Made by a program: the position numbers and the translations under genes. A stretch of DNA of 64,000 nucleotides from WRDF01 sp031552235. Its GTDB lineage: Bacteria > Bacteroidota > Bacteroidia > Bacteroidales > Rikenellaceae. Shown here piece by piece: positions 8,577 to 16,331 of this stretch. Under the pieces are notes generated by a model that was not told the origin of the DNA, searched no databases, and worked only from the letters and a program-made list of their open reading frames with translations. Positions within the stretch are counted from its first letter, which is position 1, and the number at the start of each line of letters is the position of its first letter. The DNA lies in contig JAVBMR010000011.1 in assembly GCA_031552235.1 (NCBI GenBank), positions 1-64,000 of the forward strand, read 5' to 3'.

Positions 8577-9518
8577 TTACAAATGGTAAGAGGCGGCTTC
8601 CCTGACCGGCTCGACATGCACATTGACATGGGTGTCCTCGCCGTAGCGGCTGCGGAGGCGGTTCTCAATCAGTTTCGTCAATTCGTGGGCGTCGCGGACT
8701 GACATCGAACCGTCAACCCGAATGTGTATCTCGATGGCATAATTATTCCCGATGCACCGCGTATGCAGGTTGTGCGGATCGTCCACGCCAGGCGTCATCA
8801 TGACCGTGTTGAATATCTCGGCCTCGACATCCGGCGGAAGCGACCTCTCCAACAGCTCGTTCATGGCCGGGACGATCAGCTCGAACGCCACCTTTATAAT
8901 AAAGACGCTCACGACCACCGCCGCTATCGGATCAAGCACAGCCCACCCCGGCCCCAACAAGATGGCCCCGCCTATGCCGACGGCCGTGCCGATAGACGAG
9001 AAAGCGTCGGAACGGTGGTGCCAGGCGTTGGCTATCACGCTGTGGCTCTTCTCGCGCCGCCCCACGGCCACCGTCACCCTGTACAACACCTCTTTGGCCG
9101 CTATCGACACCAGCGCGGCGATCAGGGCGATGTAACCGGGCGTGGCAAGCACTTCACCCTTAAAGAAAAACATATAGATCTTGTGTCCGCCCTCCCACAT
9201 AAACCTGAAGCCCACGAAACACAGCACAAAACCGATAATGGCGGTAGCGCAGGTTTCATACTTCCCGTATCCGTAATTGTGCTTCCTGTCGCGCGGCCGT
9301 GACGATATGTGTATGAATACCAGAACAATGACGTCGGTTATGAAATCCGAAAGGGAATGTACGGCATCTGCCAGCATGGCAGAACTTCGGCCAAGTATCC
9401 CGGCCGTGAACTTCAGCACCACCAGACCGAAGTTGACCAGAGAACCCAAAAGGGTTATACGAACGACAGCCTTCTTTCGCGATTCCCTTTCGGTTATGGC
9501 TGTTTTATGCTTCTTCAT
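8577..9518 (-). CDS. Cation diffusion facilitator (CDF) family transporter
   Basis: A 313-residue CDF transporter with six membrane segments and a cytoplasmic ferredoxin-like C-terminal domain (about 220-310). Two metal-site motifs are visible: ADAVHSLSDFITD in TM2 and NAWHHRSDAFSS in TM5, giving the HxxxD/DxxxD-type site for Zn2+/Fe2+/Mn2+/Cd2+ antiport. The ATG at 9518 is preferred over a TTG three codons upstream. The specific metal cannot be told from sequence. The gene is convergent with rlmH and is transcribed away from the structured leader at 9568-9673. Confidence 0.9.
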   Translation of the reverse strand: MKKHKTAITERESRKKAVVRITLLGSLVNFGLVVLKFTAGILGRSSAMLADAVHSLSDFITDVIVLVFIHISSRPRDRKHNYGYGKYETCATAIIGFVLCFVGFRFMWEGGHKIYMFFFKGEVLATPGYIALIAALVSIAAKEVLYRVTVAVGRREKSHSVIANAWHHRSDAFSSIGTAVGIGGAILLGPGWAVLDPIAAVVVSVFIIKVAFELIVPAMNELLERSLPPDVEAEIFNTVMMTPGVDDPHNLHTRCIGNNYAIEIHIRVDGSMSVRDAHELTKLIENRLRSRYGEDTHVNVHVEPVREAASYHL

Positions 9519-9567
9519 ATGTAACAAATTTAATCAGGCATGCGTTATACAAAAGACATGGTTAAAG

Positions 9568-9673
9568 TAGTTTTGCGTATCCCAAAAAAAAACGAGGAAG
9601 GGGGCCATCCCGGCGACCTTCCTCGATAGGGGATTTCAGATCTCCCCAAAACTACTAACCCAAACTTAAATAA
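9568..9673 (+). ncRNA. Promoter plus structured leader-like element without an obvious gene
   Basis: A perfect promoter box TAGTTTTG (9568-9575) is followed by a 9-bp hairpin (CGAGGAAGG at 9593-9601 with CCTTCCTCG at 9617-9625), a second hairpin (GGGGA at 9629 with TCCCC at 9643) and the tail AAACTACTAACCCAAACTTAAATAA running into an ATG at 9674. The same layout (GAGGAA hairpin, then ACTACTAACC) recurs at 37698-37770. The ATG opens a 60-codon frame without recognisable homology, whose reality I doubt. The rest of the gap to def (9676-9857) is AT-rich and featureless. Confidence 0.5.
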
Positions 9674-9857
9674 ATGAAGAAACTTTTCGTATCCACGCCC
9701 CGAAGCGCGATGGCTTCTTTGAACGGCGTGAAAAACATGTCAATCCTTCACTTTTACCATATTCAAATCGCATGCCAAAGTCAAATATCAATGACACTTT
9801 TTTTAAATATTGGCAACAACCTAACATACCAAATTAAAAGGTTTGTTCAAATTTAAT

Positions 9858-9897
9858 AAAATAACGCGGGCTGTCTGCCGGACAGCCCGCGTTATTT
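9858..9897 (-). terminator. Terminator downstream of def (bidirectional)
   Basis: A 17-bp perfect inverted repeat (AAATAACGCGGGCTGTC and its complement) with a five-base loop TGCCG. On the minus strand it follows the def stop by about 50 bases and is followed by T-rich sequence. Confidence 0.8.
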
Positions 9898-9946
9898 CCA
9901 TATATAGACCCTCGGCAGGCCCTTGTTTTGCGAATGGTGAAAAATA

Positions 9947-10501
9947 TTATTTCGCCTGTTTCGTTTTGTACGCCGCGGAGAACTTTCCCTTGCTCATAGA
10001 GGAAAGTTTGCCACGGATAAGCGTTTTCCTCAAAGGGTTTATCAGGTCGGTAAAGACCGTTCCTTCGAGATGGTCGTACTCGTGCTGGATGACGCGGGCA
10101 GCAAAATCCCCGAATTCCTGATCATATTCGTTGAAGTCCTCATCAACCCAGCGGATGCGGATGCGCTCGGGACGGTAAACGTCTTCGTTCAGCCCCGGCA
10201 GGCTCAGGCATCCCTCCCCCATCGAAACCTCCTCCTCGCTCTCCCAGTATATCTCTGGGTTGATGAACACCTTCCGAAAATCGGCATAGGCAGGGTCTTC
10301 GTCGGCATAATTGGTTATATCGACCACGAACATACGGACGGGAAGCCCTATCTGCGGAGCGGCAAGCCCCACCCCGCTGGCCGAATACATCGTTTCGAAC
10401 ATGTCGGCCACAAGTTTTTTTAGTTCAGGGTAATCCCTGTCCATGTCCTTTGTTTCGTCGCGCAGCACATGCGATCCGTAAACGTAAATCGGGTATATCA
10501 T
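9947..10501 (-). CDS. def: Peptide deformylase
   Basis: A 184-residue iron/zinc hydrolase that removes the formyl group from nascent peptides. All three motifs are intact: GVGLAAPQIG (about 46-55), EGCLSLP with the metal-binding Cys, and HEYDHLEG with the two His and the catalytic Glu. The ATG at 10501 (MIYPIYVYG) is the family start; the frame stays open 18 codons further upstream, but that extension is not conserved-looking. The partner gene fmt is at 15254-16222, not adjacent as in many bacteria. Confidence 0.95.
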   Translation of the reverse strand: MIYPIYVYGSHVLRDETKDMDRDYPELKKLVADMFETMYSASGVGLAAPQIGLPVRMFVVDITNYADEDPAYADFRKVFINPEIYWESEEEVSMGEGCLSLPGLNEDVYRPERIRIRWVDEDFNEYDQEFGDFAARVIQHEYDHLEGTVFTDLINPLRKTLIRGKLSSMSKGKFSAAYKTKQAK

Positions 10502-10540
10502 AGTTGTTTCGTTTGTTTGAATATAAGTTACTGTTTCTTT

Positions 10541-10674
10541 GTTACTTTTTACCATCGCCGTAAAAAGTAACCAAAAAGGTCTAGAAAATAAGTCTCACAT
10601 CTAATTCCTCCTTTTAGGCGCTCCGCGCCTAACGGTCGTCGGACAATATATGTCTCGACTTATTTTCGTCCCGG
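10541..10674 (+). repeat. Intergenic repeat, family C copy 1
   Basis: GTTACTTTTTAC (10541-10552) is inverted at 10560-10571 with a 7-base spacer. It is followed by CCAAAAAGGTCT, a CCTTTTAGGCG..CGCCTAACGG hairpin, GTCGTCGGACA and CTTATTTTCGTCCCG. The same blocks occur in the same order at 45168-45291, and the head also at 40594-40626. It fills the gap between ruvX and def. Confidence 0.8.
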
Positions 10675-10774
10675 TCGGCTTCGACCGCTGCTCACGAAAA
10701 CAATGCGGGTAACCAGTTCTATGATTTCAGTGACGGTTTTTCGGGGTAATGTTATATATAGTTGCCTGTTAAAA

Positions 10775-11191
10775 CTATCTCCCTGCCGCCTCCATATATC
10801 CCTGCAGGATTATGGTGGCGCTCACTTTATCCACAAGCCCCTTGTCGCGGCGCTTCATTTTCGGCACGCCGCTTTCGATTATCGCGCGCTGCGCGAGCAC
10901 CGAGGTAAACCGCTCGTCCCACCAGTCGAACCTCATCTGCGGAAATTTCACCCGCGCCTTTTCCACAAACTTTTCGATATGCGGCAGTGTTTCCGACGGC
11001 GACCCGTCCATGCGTGTCGGGCGGCCGACCACAATAATATCAACGTCGTTCGAGGCGAGATATTTTGCAAGCCATGGCATTATCTCCGCTGTCGGGACGG
11101 TCTCCAACCCGCCGGCAATTATGCGCAACGGGTCGCTCACCGCAACACCCGTGCGCTTCATTCCATAGTCTATTGCCAGAATCCGCCCCAT
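10775..11191 (-). CDS. ruvX: Putative pre-16S rRNA nuclease / Holliday junction resolvase-like (YqgF)
   Basis: A 138-residue RNase H-fold protein of the YqgF/RuvX family. It begins with the first catalytic Asp in ILAIDYGMKRTGVAVSD; WWDERFTSVLAQ supplies the Glu, and RRDKGLVDKVSATIILQ the terminal Asp. Members are implicated in 16S rRNA 5' maturation, with anti-termination or recombination also proposed. The length is normal. The gene is divergent from glyS across 79 bases. Confidence 0.92.
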   Translation of the reverse strand: MGRILAIDYGMKRTGVAVSDPLRIIAGGLETVPTAEIMPWLAKYLASNDVDIIVVGRPTRMDGSPSETLPHIEKFVEKARVKFPQMRFDWWDERFTSVLAQRAIIESGVPKMKRRDKGLVDKVSATIILQGYMEAAGR

Positions 11192-11217
11192 ATGGGCGCA
11201 AAGTTACGTTTTTTTTA

Positions 11218-11225
11218 TATATTTG
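11218..11225 (+). promoter_or_regulatory. Bacteroidota -7 box (TATATTTG) for glyS
   Basis: A perfect TAnnTTTG box 45 bases upstream of the glyS ATG, preceded by a T-tract. Confidence 0.6.
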
Positions 11226-11270
11226 TCGATTAATGCAAACGGATTCGAAAAACAAAAACAACATAAAACC

Positions 11271-12827
11271 ATGACACAGGAAGAACTTTTCAAGAAACTG
11301 ATCGCCCACTCGAAAGAGTACGGCTATATTTTCCCTTCGAGCGAGATCTACGATGGGCTCGGCGCCGTTTACGACTACGGCCAGATGGGCGTGGAACTCA
11401 AAAACAACATCAAGAAGTATTGGTGGGACTCGATGGTGAAACTGCACCAGAACATCGTTGGCATCGACTCCGCAATCTTCATGCACCCCAAGATCTGGGA
11501 AGCGTCGGGACACGTGAGCGCCTTCAACGACCCACTCATCGACAACAAGGACAGCAAGAAACGCTACCGTGCCGACGTGCTGATGGAAGAGCATCTTGCC
11601 AAACTCGACGATAAGATCGAAAAAGAGGTTGAGAAAGCTCGCAAACGTTTCGGCGAGTCCTTCGACGAAAAGATATTCCGCGAAACCAACGAACGTGTCG
11701 CAGGCTACATAAAAGAGCGCGACGCTTTCCATGCACGCATGGTCAAGGCGCTCAACGACACCGACCTGGACGAAATGCGCCAGATAATCGTGGATGCCGA
11801 AATCGCCTGCCCCATCAGCGGAACCCGCAACTGGACCGAAGTGCGCCAATTCAACCTGATGTTCAGCACCCAGATGGGGGCGACCTCCGACGGCTCGAAC
11901 ACCATATACCTGCGCCCTGAAACGGCACAGGGCATCTTCGTCAACTTCCTCAACGTGCAGAAGACCGGCCGCATGAAAATACCGTTCGGTATAGCACAGA
12001 TAGGCAAGGCGTTCCGCAACGAGATCGTCGCCCGCCAGTTCATCTTCCGTATGCGTGAGTTCGAACAGATGGAGATGCAGTTCTTCGTTCGTCCTGGCGA
12101 GGAACTGACGTGGTTCCACAAATGGAAACAAACCCGTATGCGCTGGCACCAGTCGCTCGGCTTCGGGGCGGAGAACTACCGCTTCCACGACCACGACAAC
12201 CTGGCGCACTACGCCAACGCCGCCACAGACGTGGAATACAAATTCCCGTTTGGGTTCAAGGAAGTGGAGGGCATCCACTCGCGTACCGACTTCGACCTCG
12301 GCAGCCACCAGAAATTCTCAGGCAAAAAGATACAGTACTTCGACCCGGAAACTGGCGAAAGCTACGTGCCTTACGTAGTCGAAACCTCTATCGGGGTCGA
12401 CCGCATGATACTTCAGGTACTTTCGGCGTCGTACACCGAGGAAGCGCTCGAAAACGGCGAAACCCGTGTGGTTATGCGCATCCCGCCGGCAATCGCACCG
12501 GTGAAGGTCGCGATCCTGCCGCTCGTCAAGAAGGACGGCCTGCCCGAAATCGCGCAGGACATCCTCGGCAAAATCAAGTACGATTTCGTGTCGCAGTACG
12601 ACGAGAAGGACAGCATCGGAAAACGCTACCGCCGCCAGGACGCTATCGGGACCCCGCTCTGCGTGACGATAGACCACCAGTCGGTCGAAGACAAGACAGT
12701 TACCATCCGCTACCGCGACACCATGGAGCAGAAGCGCGTGCCGATCGCCGACCTGCCCCGGATCATCGAGGACGAGGTAAGCATGAAGAAACTCTTCAAG
12801 ATCATCGAAACGGAGCCGGGCTGCTAA
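11271..12827 (+). CDS. glyS: Glycine--tRNA ligase (dimeric type)
   Basis: A 518-residue class II synthetase of the alpha2 (eukaryote-like) type, which charges tRNA-Gly. The first ~25 residues include LIAHSKEYGYIFPSSEIYDG. Motif 2 is FRNEIVARQFIFRMREFEQM; motif 3 is in VPYVVETSIGVDRMILQVL. The anticodon-binding domain starts near PPAIAPVKVAILPLVKK and ends at the C-terminus. The ATG at 11271 is chosen for the family start MTQEELFKKL; a longer open frame upstream lies within the promoter region. Confidence 0.95.
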   Translation: MTQEELFKKLIAHSKEYGYIFPSSEIYDGLGAVYDYGQMGVELKNNIKKYWWDSMVKLHQNIVGIDSAIFMHPKIWEASGHVSAFNDPLIDNKDSKKRYRADVLMEEHLAKLDDKIEKEVEKARKRFGESFDEKIFRETNERVAGYIKERDAFHARMVKALNDTDLDEMRQIIVDAEIACPISGTRNWTEVRQFNLMFSTQMGATSDGSNTIYLRPETAQGIFVNFLNVQKTGRMKIPFGIAQIGKAFRNEIVARQFIFRMREFEQMEMQFFVRPGEELTWFHKWKQTRMRWHQSLGFGAENYRFHDHDNLAHYANAATDVEYKFPFGFKEVEGIHSRTDFDLGSHQKFSGKKIQYFDPETGESYVPYVVETSIGVDRMILQVLSASYTEEALENGETRVVMRIPPAIAPVKVAILPLVKKDGLPEIAQDILGKIKYDFVSQYDEKDSIGKRYRRQDAIGTPLCVTIDHQSVEDKTVTIRYRDTMEQKRVPIADLPRIIEDEVSMKKLFKIIETEPGC

Positions 12828-12851
12828 CGACATCATTTTAAGCGATGCAAT

Positions 12852-12890
12852 AAAAAGATATAGCGCACGTTAGTGTGCTATATCTTTTTT
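12852..12890 (+). terminator. Terminator after glyS
   Basis: A 13-bp inverted repeat AAAAAGATATAGC/GCTATATCTTTTT around a 12-base loop ends in a run of T, about 25 bases after the glyS stop. Confidence 0.85.
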
Positions 12891-12978
12891 ACACAACCCG
12901 TTGCGCCTGTTTATGCCATTTGCCGCAGATATGTTTTCAAAGTGGCGTAAAAGTGACGCTTTAAAGGCGTATGAAGTT

Positions 12979-13010
12979 TTTGCCGGCAATTTAAATTAAT
13001 CATATTCTTG
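12979..13010 (+). promoter_or_regulatory. Candidate promoter for the XRE/DUF4488 gene
   Basis: TTTG at 12979-12982 and TATTCTTG at 13003-13010 (seven of eight match to TAnnTTTG), spaced 20 bases apart, 18 bases before the ATG. Confidence 0.5.
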
Positions 13011-13027
13011 TACAAACGATTTTAGCA

Positions 13028-13801
13028 ATGAAGCAGCCTGAATTAGGACGCAAGGTTTTGGAGTTGAGGCAACGCATGGAGCTCACGCAAGCCGAACTGG
13101 CTGAAAAATGCAACCTGAGCTTGCGGACCATACAAAGGATCGAAGCCCTGGAAGTAACCCCGAGAAATTACACCGTCAGGGCCATCCTTTCATGCCTTGG
13201 ATATGTTCCGGACGAACTATCGAAAGATAGTTCCGTAGAGGACACAGGCAAAAGGAATCGTAAAAAAAGAACCGGGCGCCCGTTTAAATACGTACAAGAA
13301 TTGTTTAACTTAAAACACAACACCATGAAAAAACTATCGGTATTATCACTGTTCGCCGCCCTGCTGTTCGCCGGGATATTCTTTGCAAATACAAGTCTCA
13401 GCGCACAGAAAAAGGGCATGAAAGCTACTTCGGAATCTTTAGTCGGAGTCTGGCAGCAGATCGTTATTGACCACAAAACAAATACGATCCAAGCCTATAT
13501 ACCATTCCTTAAGATAATCAACTCCGACGGCACATATGTTCATATTCAAATGTTAGGCGGCGCTCCGGCTTTTTTCAATGCGGCAGGCAAATGGAAAGTG
13601 ACTTCCGACACCACATTCCTCGAATATGTCGAACCGTCGTACGGCAAGCCTGCACGTACCGAGGACCAAACATTCAAAATCGAGAAATACGATTTTGGCA
13701 CATTCATGCATTCAAGGTTCCACACTGTGGGTACAAAAATGGAAGACATCGAAGAGGTTTGGCAAAAAATCGACTACTACAAAGAAAGCCCTAAAAAGTA
13801 A
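13028..13801 (+). CDS. XRE-type HTH regulator fused through a signal/TM segment to a DUF4488-like domain
   Basis: A 257-residue protein. Residues 5-65 form a clear XRE helix-turn-helix (MELTQAELAEKCNLSLRTIQ), followed by a basic linker. Residues 100-127 look like a complete signal peptide or membrane anchor (MKKLSVLSLFAALLFAG), and about 130-250 resemble the DUF4488 fold (LVGVWQQIVIDH, FLKIINSDGTYVH). The frame is continuous, so it could be a membrane-anchored one-component regulator. An internal ATG at 13325, preceded by an A-rich AACACAACACC leader typical of Bacteroidota starts, could instead yield a separate exported 158-residue product. Function is unknown; this may be two proteins from one frame. 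Confidence 0.65.
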   Translation: MKQPELGRKVLELRQRMELTQAELAEKCNLSLRTIQRIEALEVTPRNYTVRAILSCLGYVPDELSKDSSVEDTGKRNRKKRTGRPFKYVQELFNLKHNTMKKLSVLSLFAALLFAGIFFANTSLSAQKKGMKATSESLVGVWQQIVIDHKTNTIQAYIPFLKIINSDGTYVHIQMLGGAPAFFNAAGKWKVTSDTTFLEYVEPSYGKPARTEDQTFKIEKYDFGTFMHSRFHTVGTKMEDIEEVWQKIDYYKESPKK

Positions 13802-13814
13802 CGTGGCAGGATAC

Positions 13815-13851
13815 AAAAGAGGAAGCGGACATTTTGTCCGCTTCCTCTTTT
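13815..13851. terminator. Bidirectional terminator
   Basis: A perfect inverted repeat AAAAGAGGAAGCGGACA / TGTCCGCTTCCTCTTTT with a three-base loop lies between the convergent XRE/DUF4488 gene and the YtxH operon. Confidence 0.9.
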
Positions 13852-13869
13852 GTAATGTACGCCAGGCAC

Positions 13870-14130
13870 CTACCTGCGGCGCCTGTTCGCTATCATCGAC
13901 ATTATTGTCGAGAAAGCGGTGGACGCGATCCCAGCGATATTGCGCAACGGGGCGAGTTTTTCATCTATAAGCATGCGTATGTTGCCCCAACTGACGAATT
14001 CCTTAAACGTTTCCCACTGGTTGCGGAATTCATCCTCTTTGAGCCTGGTCTGCATCTTCAGCAACTTCCTTTCCAACCGCAGCTTACTCAGGGAATCTAT
14101 ATAATAATATCTGCTTTCCGGAGTACTCAT
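13870..14130 (-). CDS. Small helical protein, third gene of the YtxH operon
   Basis: An 86-residue hypothetical protein. It is strongly helical and charged in the first half (LSKLRLERKLLKMQTRLKED) and has a short hydrophobic stretch near the end (RNIAGIASTAFSTIMSMIA) before a basic RRRR tail. Its ATG overlaps the stop of the preceding holin-like gene (ATGA, 14127-14130), so the two are translationally coupled. Operon position suggests an envelope-associated role; I do not recognise a family. Confidence 0.75.
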   Translation of the reverse strand: MSTPESRYYYIDSLSKLRLERKLLKMQTRLKEDEFRNQWETFKEFVSWGNIRMLIDEKLAPLRNIAGIASTAFSTIMSMIANRRRR

Positions 14131-14498
14131 GGCCTGTCGTCTTTTGAAGGTGCGAAAATCATACGGGCGAACATACCGACCATCTTGTCGACAAACTTCA
14201 CCCGCATCAACCATATCAGCAGGGCAACGAGAAGGTAGAACCCGCCTACCACAACCGCCCCCCAAACCATAGAACCCAACCACTCGCCGACCAGCAACGC
14301 GAGTACGACGGAGAACGCCAGCAACGCGATGGAGCAAAGCACGATCACTATGACGAGTGCCAACCCCTTACCGATGACGGTCGAAAGCCCCTCGACGACG
14401 CTCAGTTTGACTGAGTCGGTACGCATCCTGAGATACGCCGTCACCTCGTCCTCAAGCCGGTCTATATGTGGCAGGTTCGGATCCGTAGGTTTTATCAT
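14127..14498 (-). CDS. Phage-holin-like / DUF1469-type membrane protein
   Basis: A 123-residue protein with a soluble N-terminal ~45 residues and two long hydrophobic segments (about 47-72 and 78-100), the layout of the Phage_holin_3_6/DUF1469 family that is common next to YtxH proteins. Despite the family name, the chromosomal context gives no sign of phage. It overlaps both neighbours by ATGA (14495-14498 and 14127-14130). Confidence 0.7.
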   Translation of the reverse strand: MIKPTDPNLPHIDRLEDEVTAYLRMRTDSVKLSVVEGLSTVIGKGLALVIVIVLCSIALLAFSVVLALLVGEWLGSMVWGAVVVGGFYLLVALLIWLMRVKFVDKMVGMFARMIFAPSKDDRP

Positions 14499-14707
14499 TT
14501 TTTACCGCGGATCGTTTGTTTAACCTCCCTGGTGGTTTCGGAAACAGCGTCCTGCACTACGCCTACGAGTTCCCGTCCGAGTTCAATGTCGTCGGACACG
14601 ACTTTACGTATCTTGGAGCGAAGCACTTCTCCTTTTTCAGGCGCCATAAGCAATGCGACGGTAGCTCCTACCGCGGCACCGCAAACAAAATAAAGTAATT
14701 CTTTCAT
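14495..14707 (-). CDS. YtxH domain protein
   Basis: A 70-residue protein with a single N-terminal membrane segment rich in Gly/Ala (LYFVCGAAVGATVALLMAP) immediately followed by EKGEVLRSKIRK, the classic YtxH signature, then a helical charged tail. YtxH proteins are linked to general stress, but the mechanism is unknown. First gene of a tightly overlapping three-gene operon. Confidence 0.85.
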   Translation of the reverse strand: MKELLYFVCGAAVGATVALLMAPEKGEVLRSKIRKVVSDDIELGRELVGVVQDAVSETTREVKQTIRGKK

Positions 14708-15005
14708 AATCGTAAGATTTTAGGCAATGGAGTCTACCATCTGCTGTTAGTACTATAAATATAAAACATTAAAATTGAATAACCCATAACATTCCAATGC
14801 AAATATGGTTCCAAAGATGAAAATAGAAACTGGTGGCATCCGGCAAGACCTGACGCAAGCCCAGGGAGAACTGACGCAATGTGCCGGCGGCATGGCAGAT
14901 GGGAGACGCGTTGTGGCGTGGAAAAATGAAGCGAGATAAACGCGGGAATGTACCAGGAAGACAAAAAATGGGATCAACCCGAGAGACAGGCAAGGTCTGC
15001 CCGAA
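14708..15005. other. Gene-free stretch, no recognisable content
   Basis: Between the YtxH start and the tRNA terminator I see no gene. Near-consensus -7 boxes for the minus strand occur around 14755-14815, so the YtxH operon promoter is probably there. An open frame running through 14881-15090 reads antisense through the tRNA and is not real. Confidence 0.5.
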
Positions 15006-15046
15006 AACAAAAAAACGCCGACAATCATCAGATTATCAGCGTTTTA
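15006..15046 (-). terminator. Terminator of the tRNA-Lys transcript
   Basis: On the minus strand, AAAACGCTGATAATC pairs with TGATTGTCGGCGTTTT (bulged), followed by a T-tract, starting about six bases after the mature tRNA 3' end. Confidence 0.7.
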
Positions 15047-15051
15047 CTAAG

Positions 15052-15124
15052 TGGTCCCTCTGGGGCTCGAACCCAGGACCCCAACATTAAGAGTGTCGTG
15101 CTCTACCAACTGAGCTAAAGAACC
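15052..15124 (-). tRNA. tRNA-Lys (CUU anticodon)
   Basis: A 73-base sequence on the minus strand folds as a full cloverleaf: acceptor GGTTCTT/AGGGACC with wobble pairs, D-stem GCTC/GAGC, anticodon stem CGACA/TGTTG with loop CTCTTAA (anticodon CTT, 15089-15091), T-stem CTGGG/CCCAG with TTCGAGC loop, discriminator A. The 3' CCA is not encoded. Confidence 0.96.
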
Positions 15125-15253
15125 GTTGTACCGGGGATAACCCCCGTCTTATGGGGTGCAAATATAGGGCATTTTTAACCAACCGCAAAATATTTCCTGC
15201 AAAAATATAACGTATAGGGCATGGATTCGTGCGGGAACGCCAAACATAAAACC

Positions 15254-16222
15254 TCAAACCTCAAAAGCCGAAGCCCCTATCTCCTTGAATCCGCGCAGGA
15301 ATTCTTCGACGCCCATGCGTTTTTTGCCTGCCGCCTGCAATTCGGTTACGAGCAGCGACCCGCTGCCGCACGCTACCTCCATATATGTCCTGCCGTCGGA
15401 CGCCACGCTTCCCGGAACCGCTCCTGCCCGGCCTTTCCCAATCCGCGCGCTGTATATTTTTATCTGGACGTCTTCCGTACCAGGCCTTTTCAGTACCGAC
15501 CAGGCCGCCGGGTAAGGCGAAAGTCCGCGGACAAAATCGTACACCGTCCGGGCATCGGCCCCCCAATCGATGCGGCAATCGTCCTTGAATATCTTCGGGG
15601 CGGGCTTGAGGCCCTCGTCGCTTGCAGGTTGTTCGATGGGTTCGGTGTTGCCTGAGGCGATTTTATCCACCGTTTCCACCACGAGTTCAGCACCAACGTA
15701 CATCAACTTGTCATGGAGTGTCCCGGCGGTATCTTCATCGGTTATCGCAACCTCGCGCCTGCCGATGACTGCCCCCTTATCTATCTCGCTGTTAAGCATG
15801 AACGTCGTGACACCCGTTACGGTTTCGCCGTTCATTATCGCGCGGTTTATCGGTGCCGCGCCGCGATACTGCGGAAGAAGCGACGCGTGGAGGTTGAACG
15901 TGCCGAGCCTCGGCTGCGCCCACACGGCCTCAGGCAACATGCGGAAAGCAATAACTATCCCAAGGTCGGCGTCCAACGCGGTCAATTCTTCGAGAAATGC
16001 CTGGTCTTTCAACTTCTCGGGCTGCAGGACAGGCAAGCCGGCCTCCAGTGCATACTCCTTAACGGCGCTCTGCTGAAGTTTCAGTCCGCGCCCTGCCGGT
16101 TTATCCACGGATGTCACCACCCCCACGACGTTATAACCGCCCTCGACCAACCGCCGAAGCGATTCCACGGCGAAATCGGGCGTACCCATAAAAACTATCC
16201 GCAGGTTCTTCCCGCTCATCAT
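15254..16222 (-). CDS. fmt: Methionyl-tRNA formyltransferase
   Basis: A 322-residue enzyme that transfers the formyl group from 10-formyl-THF to Met-tRNA-fMet. The N-terminal Rossmann domain starts LRIVFMGTPDFAV. The catalytic region has the conserved Asn/His in GTFNLHASLLPQYRGAAPI and the Asp in MLNSEIDKGAVI. The C-terminal OB-like domain covers about 205-315. It starts with tandem ATGs; the first is used here. Last gene of the operon metal permease - LptF/G - ribBA - fmt, about 110 bases after ribBA. Confidence 0.95.
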   Translation of the reverse strand: MMSGKNLRIVFMGTPDFAVESLRRLVEGGYNVVGVVTSVDKPAGRGLKLQQSAVKEYALEAGLPVLQPEKLKDQAFLEELTALDADLGIVIAFRMLPEAVWAQPRLGTFNLHASLLPQYRGAAPINRAIMNGETVTGVTTFMLNSEIDKGAVIGRREVAITDEDTAGTLHDKLMYVGAELVVETVDKIASGNTEPIEQPASDEGLKPAPKIFKDDCRIDWGADARTVYDFVRGLSPYPAAWSVLKRPGTEDVQIKIYSARIGKGRAGAVPGSVASDGRTYMEVACGSGSLLVTELQAAGKKRMGVEEFLRGFKEIGASAFEV

Positions 16223-16331
16223 ATTGACTGTATGCTATATAATTTTCGTAGCCGCAATAAGTTCAATTAGCACGCCTAACGGCCGGTGCATCATTCCGTG
16301 TCATGGAAATGACCCGTGTGCCGGCAGGCAC

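Noticed and set aside
9674..9856. 60-codon frame after the structured leader
   Set aside because: Sequence is low-complexity AT-rich at the end, without homology or a second copy at the matching site near 37.8 kb; kept only as part of the leader description.
14881..15090. Plus-strand frame ending in ...GSNPGPQH
   Set aside because: It reads antisense through tRNA-Lys(CUU); this peptide end is a well-known artefact of tRNA antisense translation.
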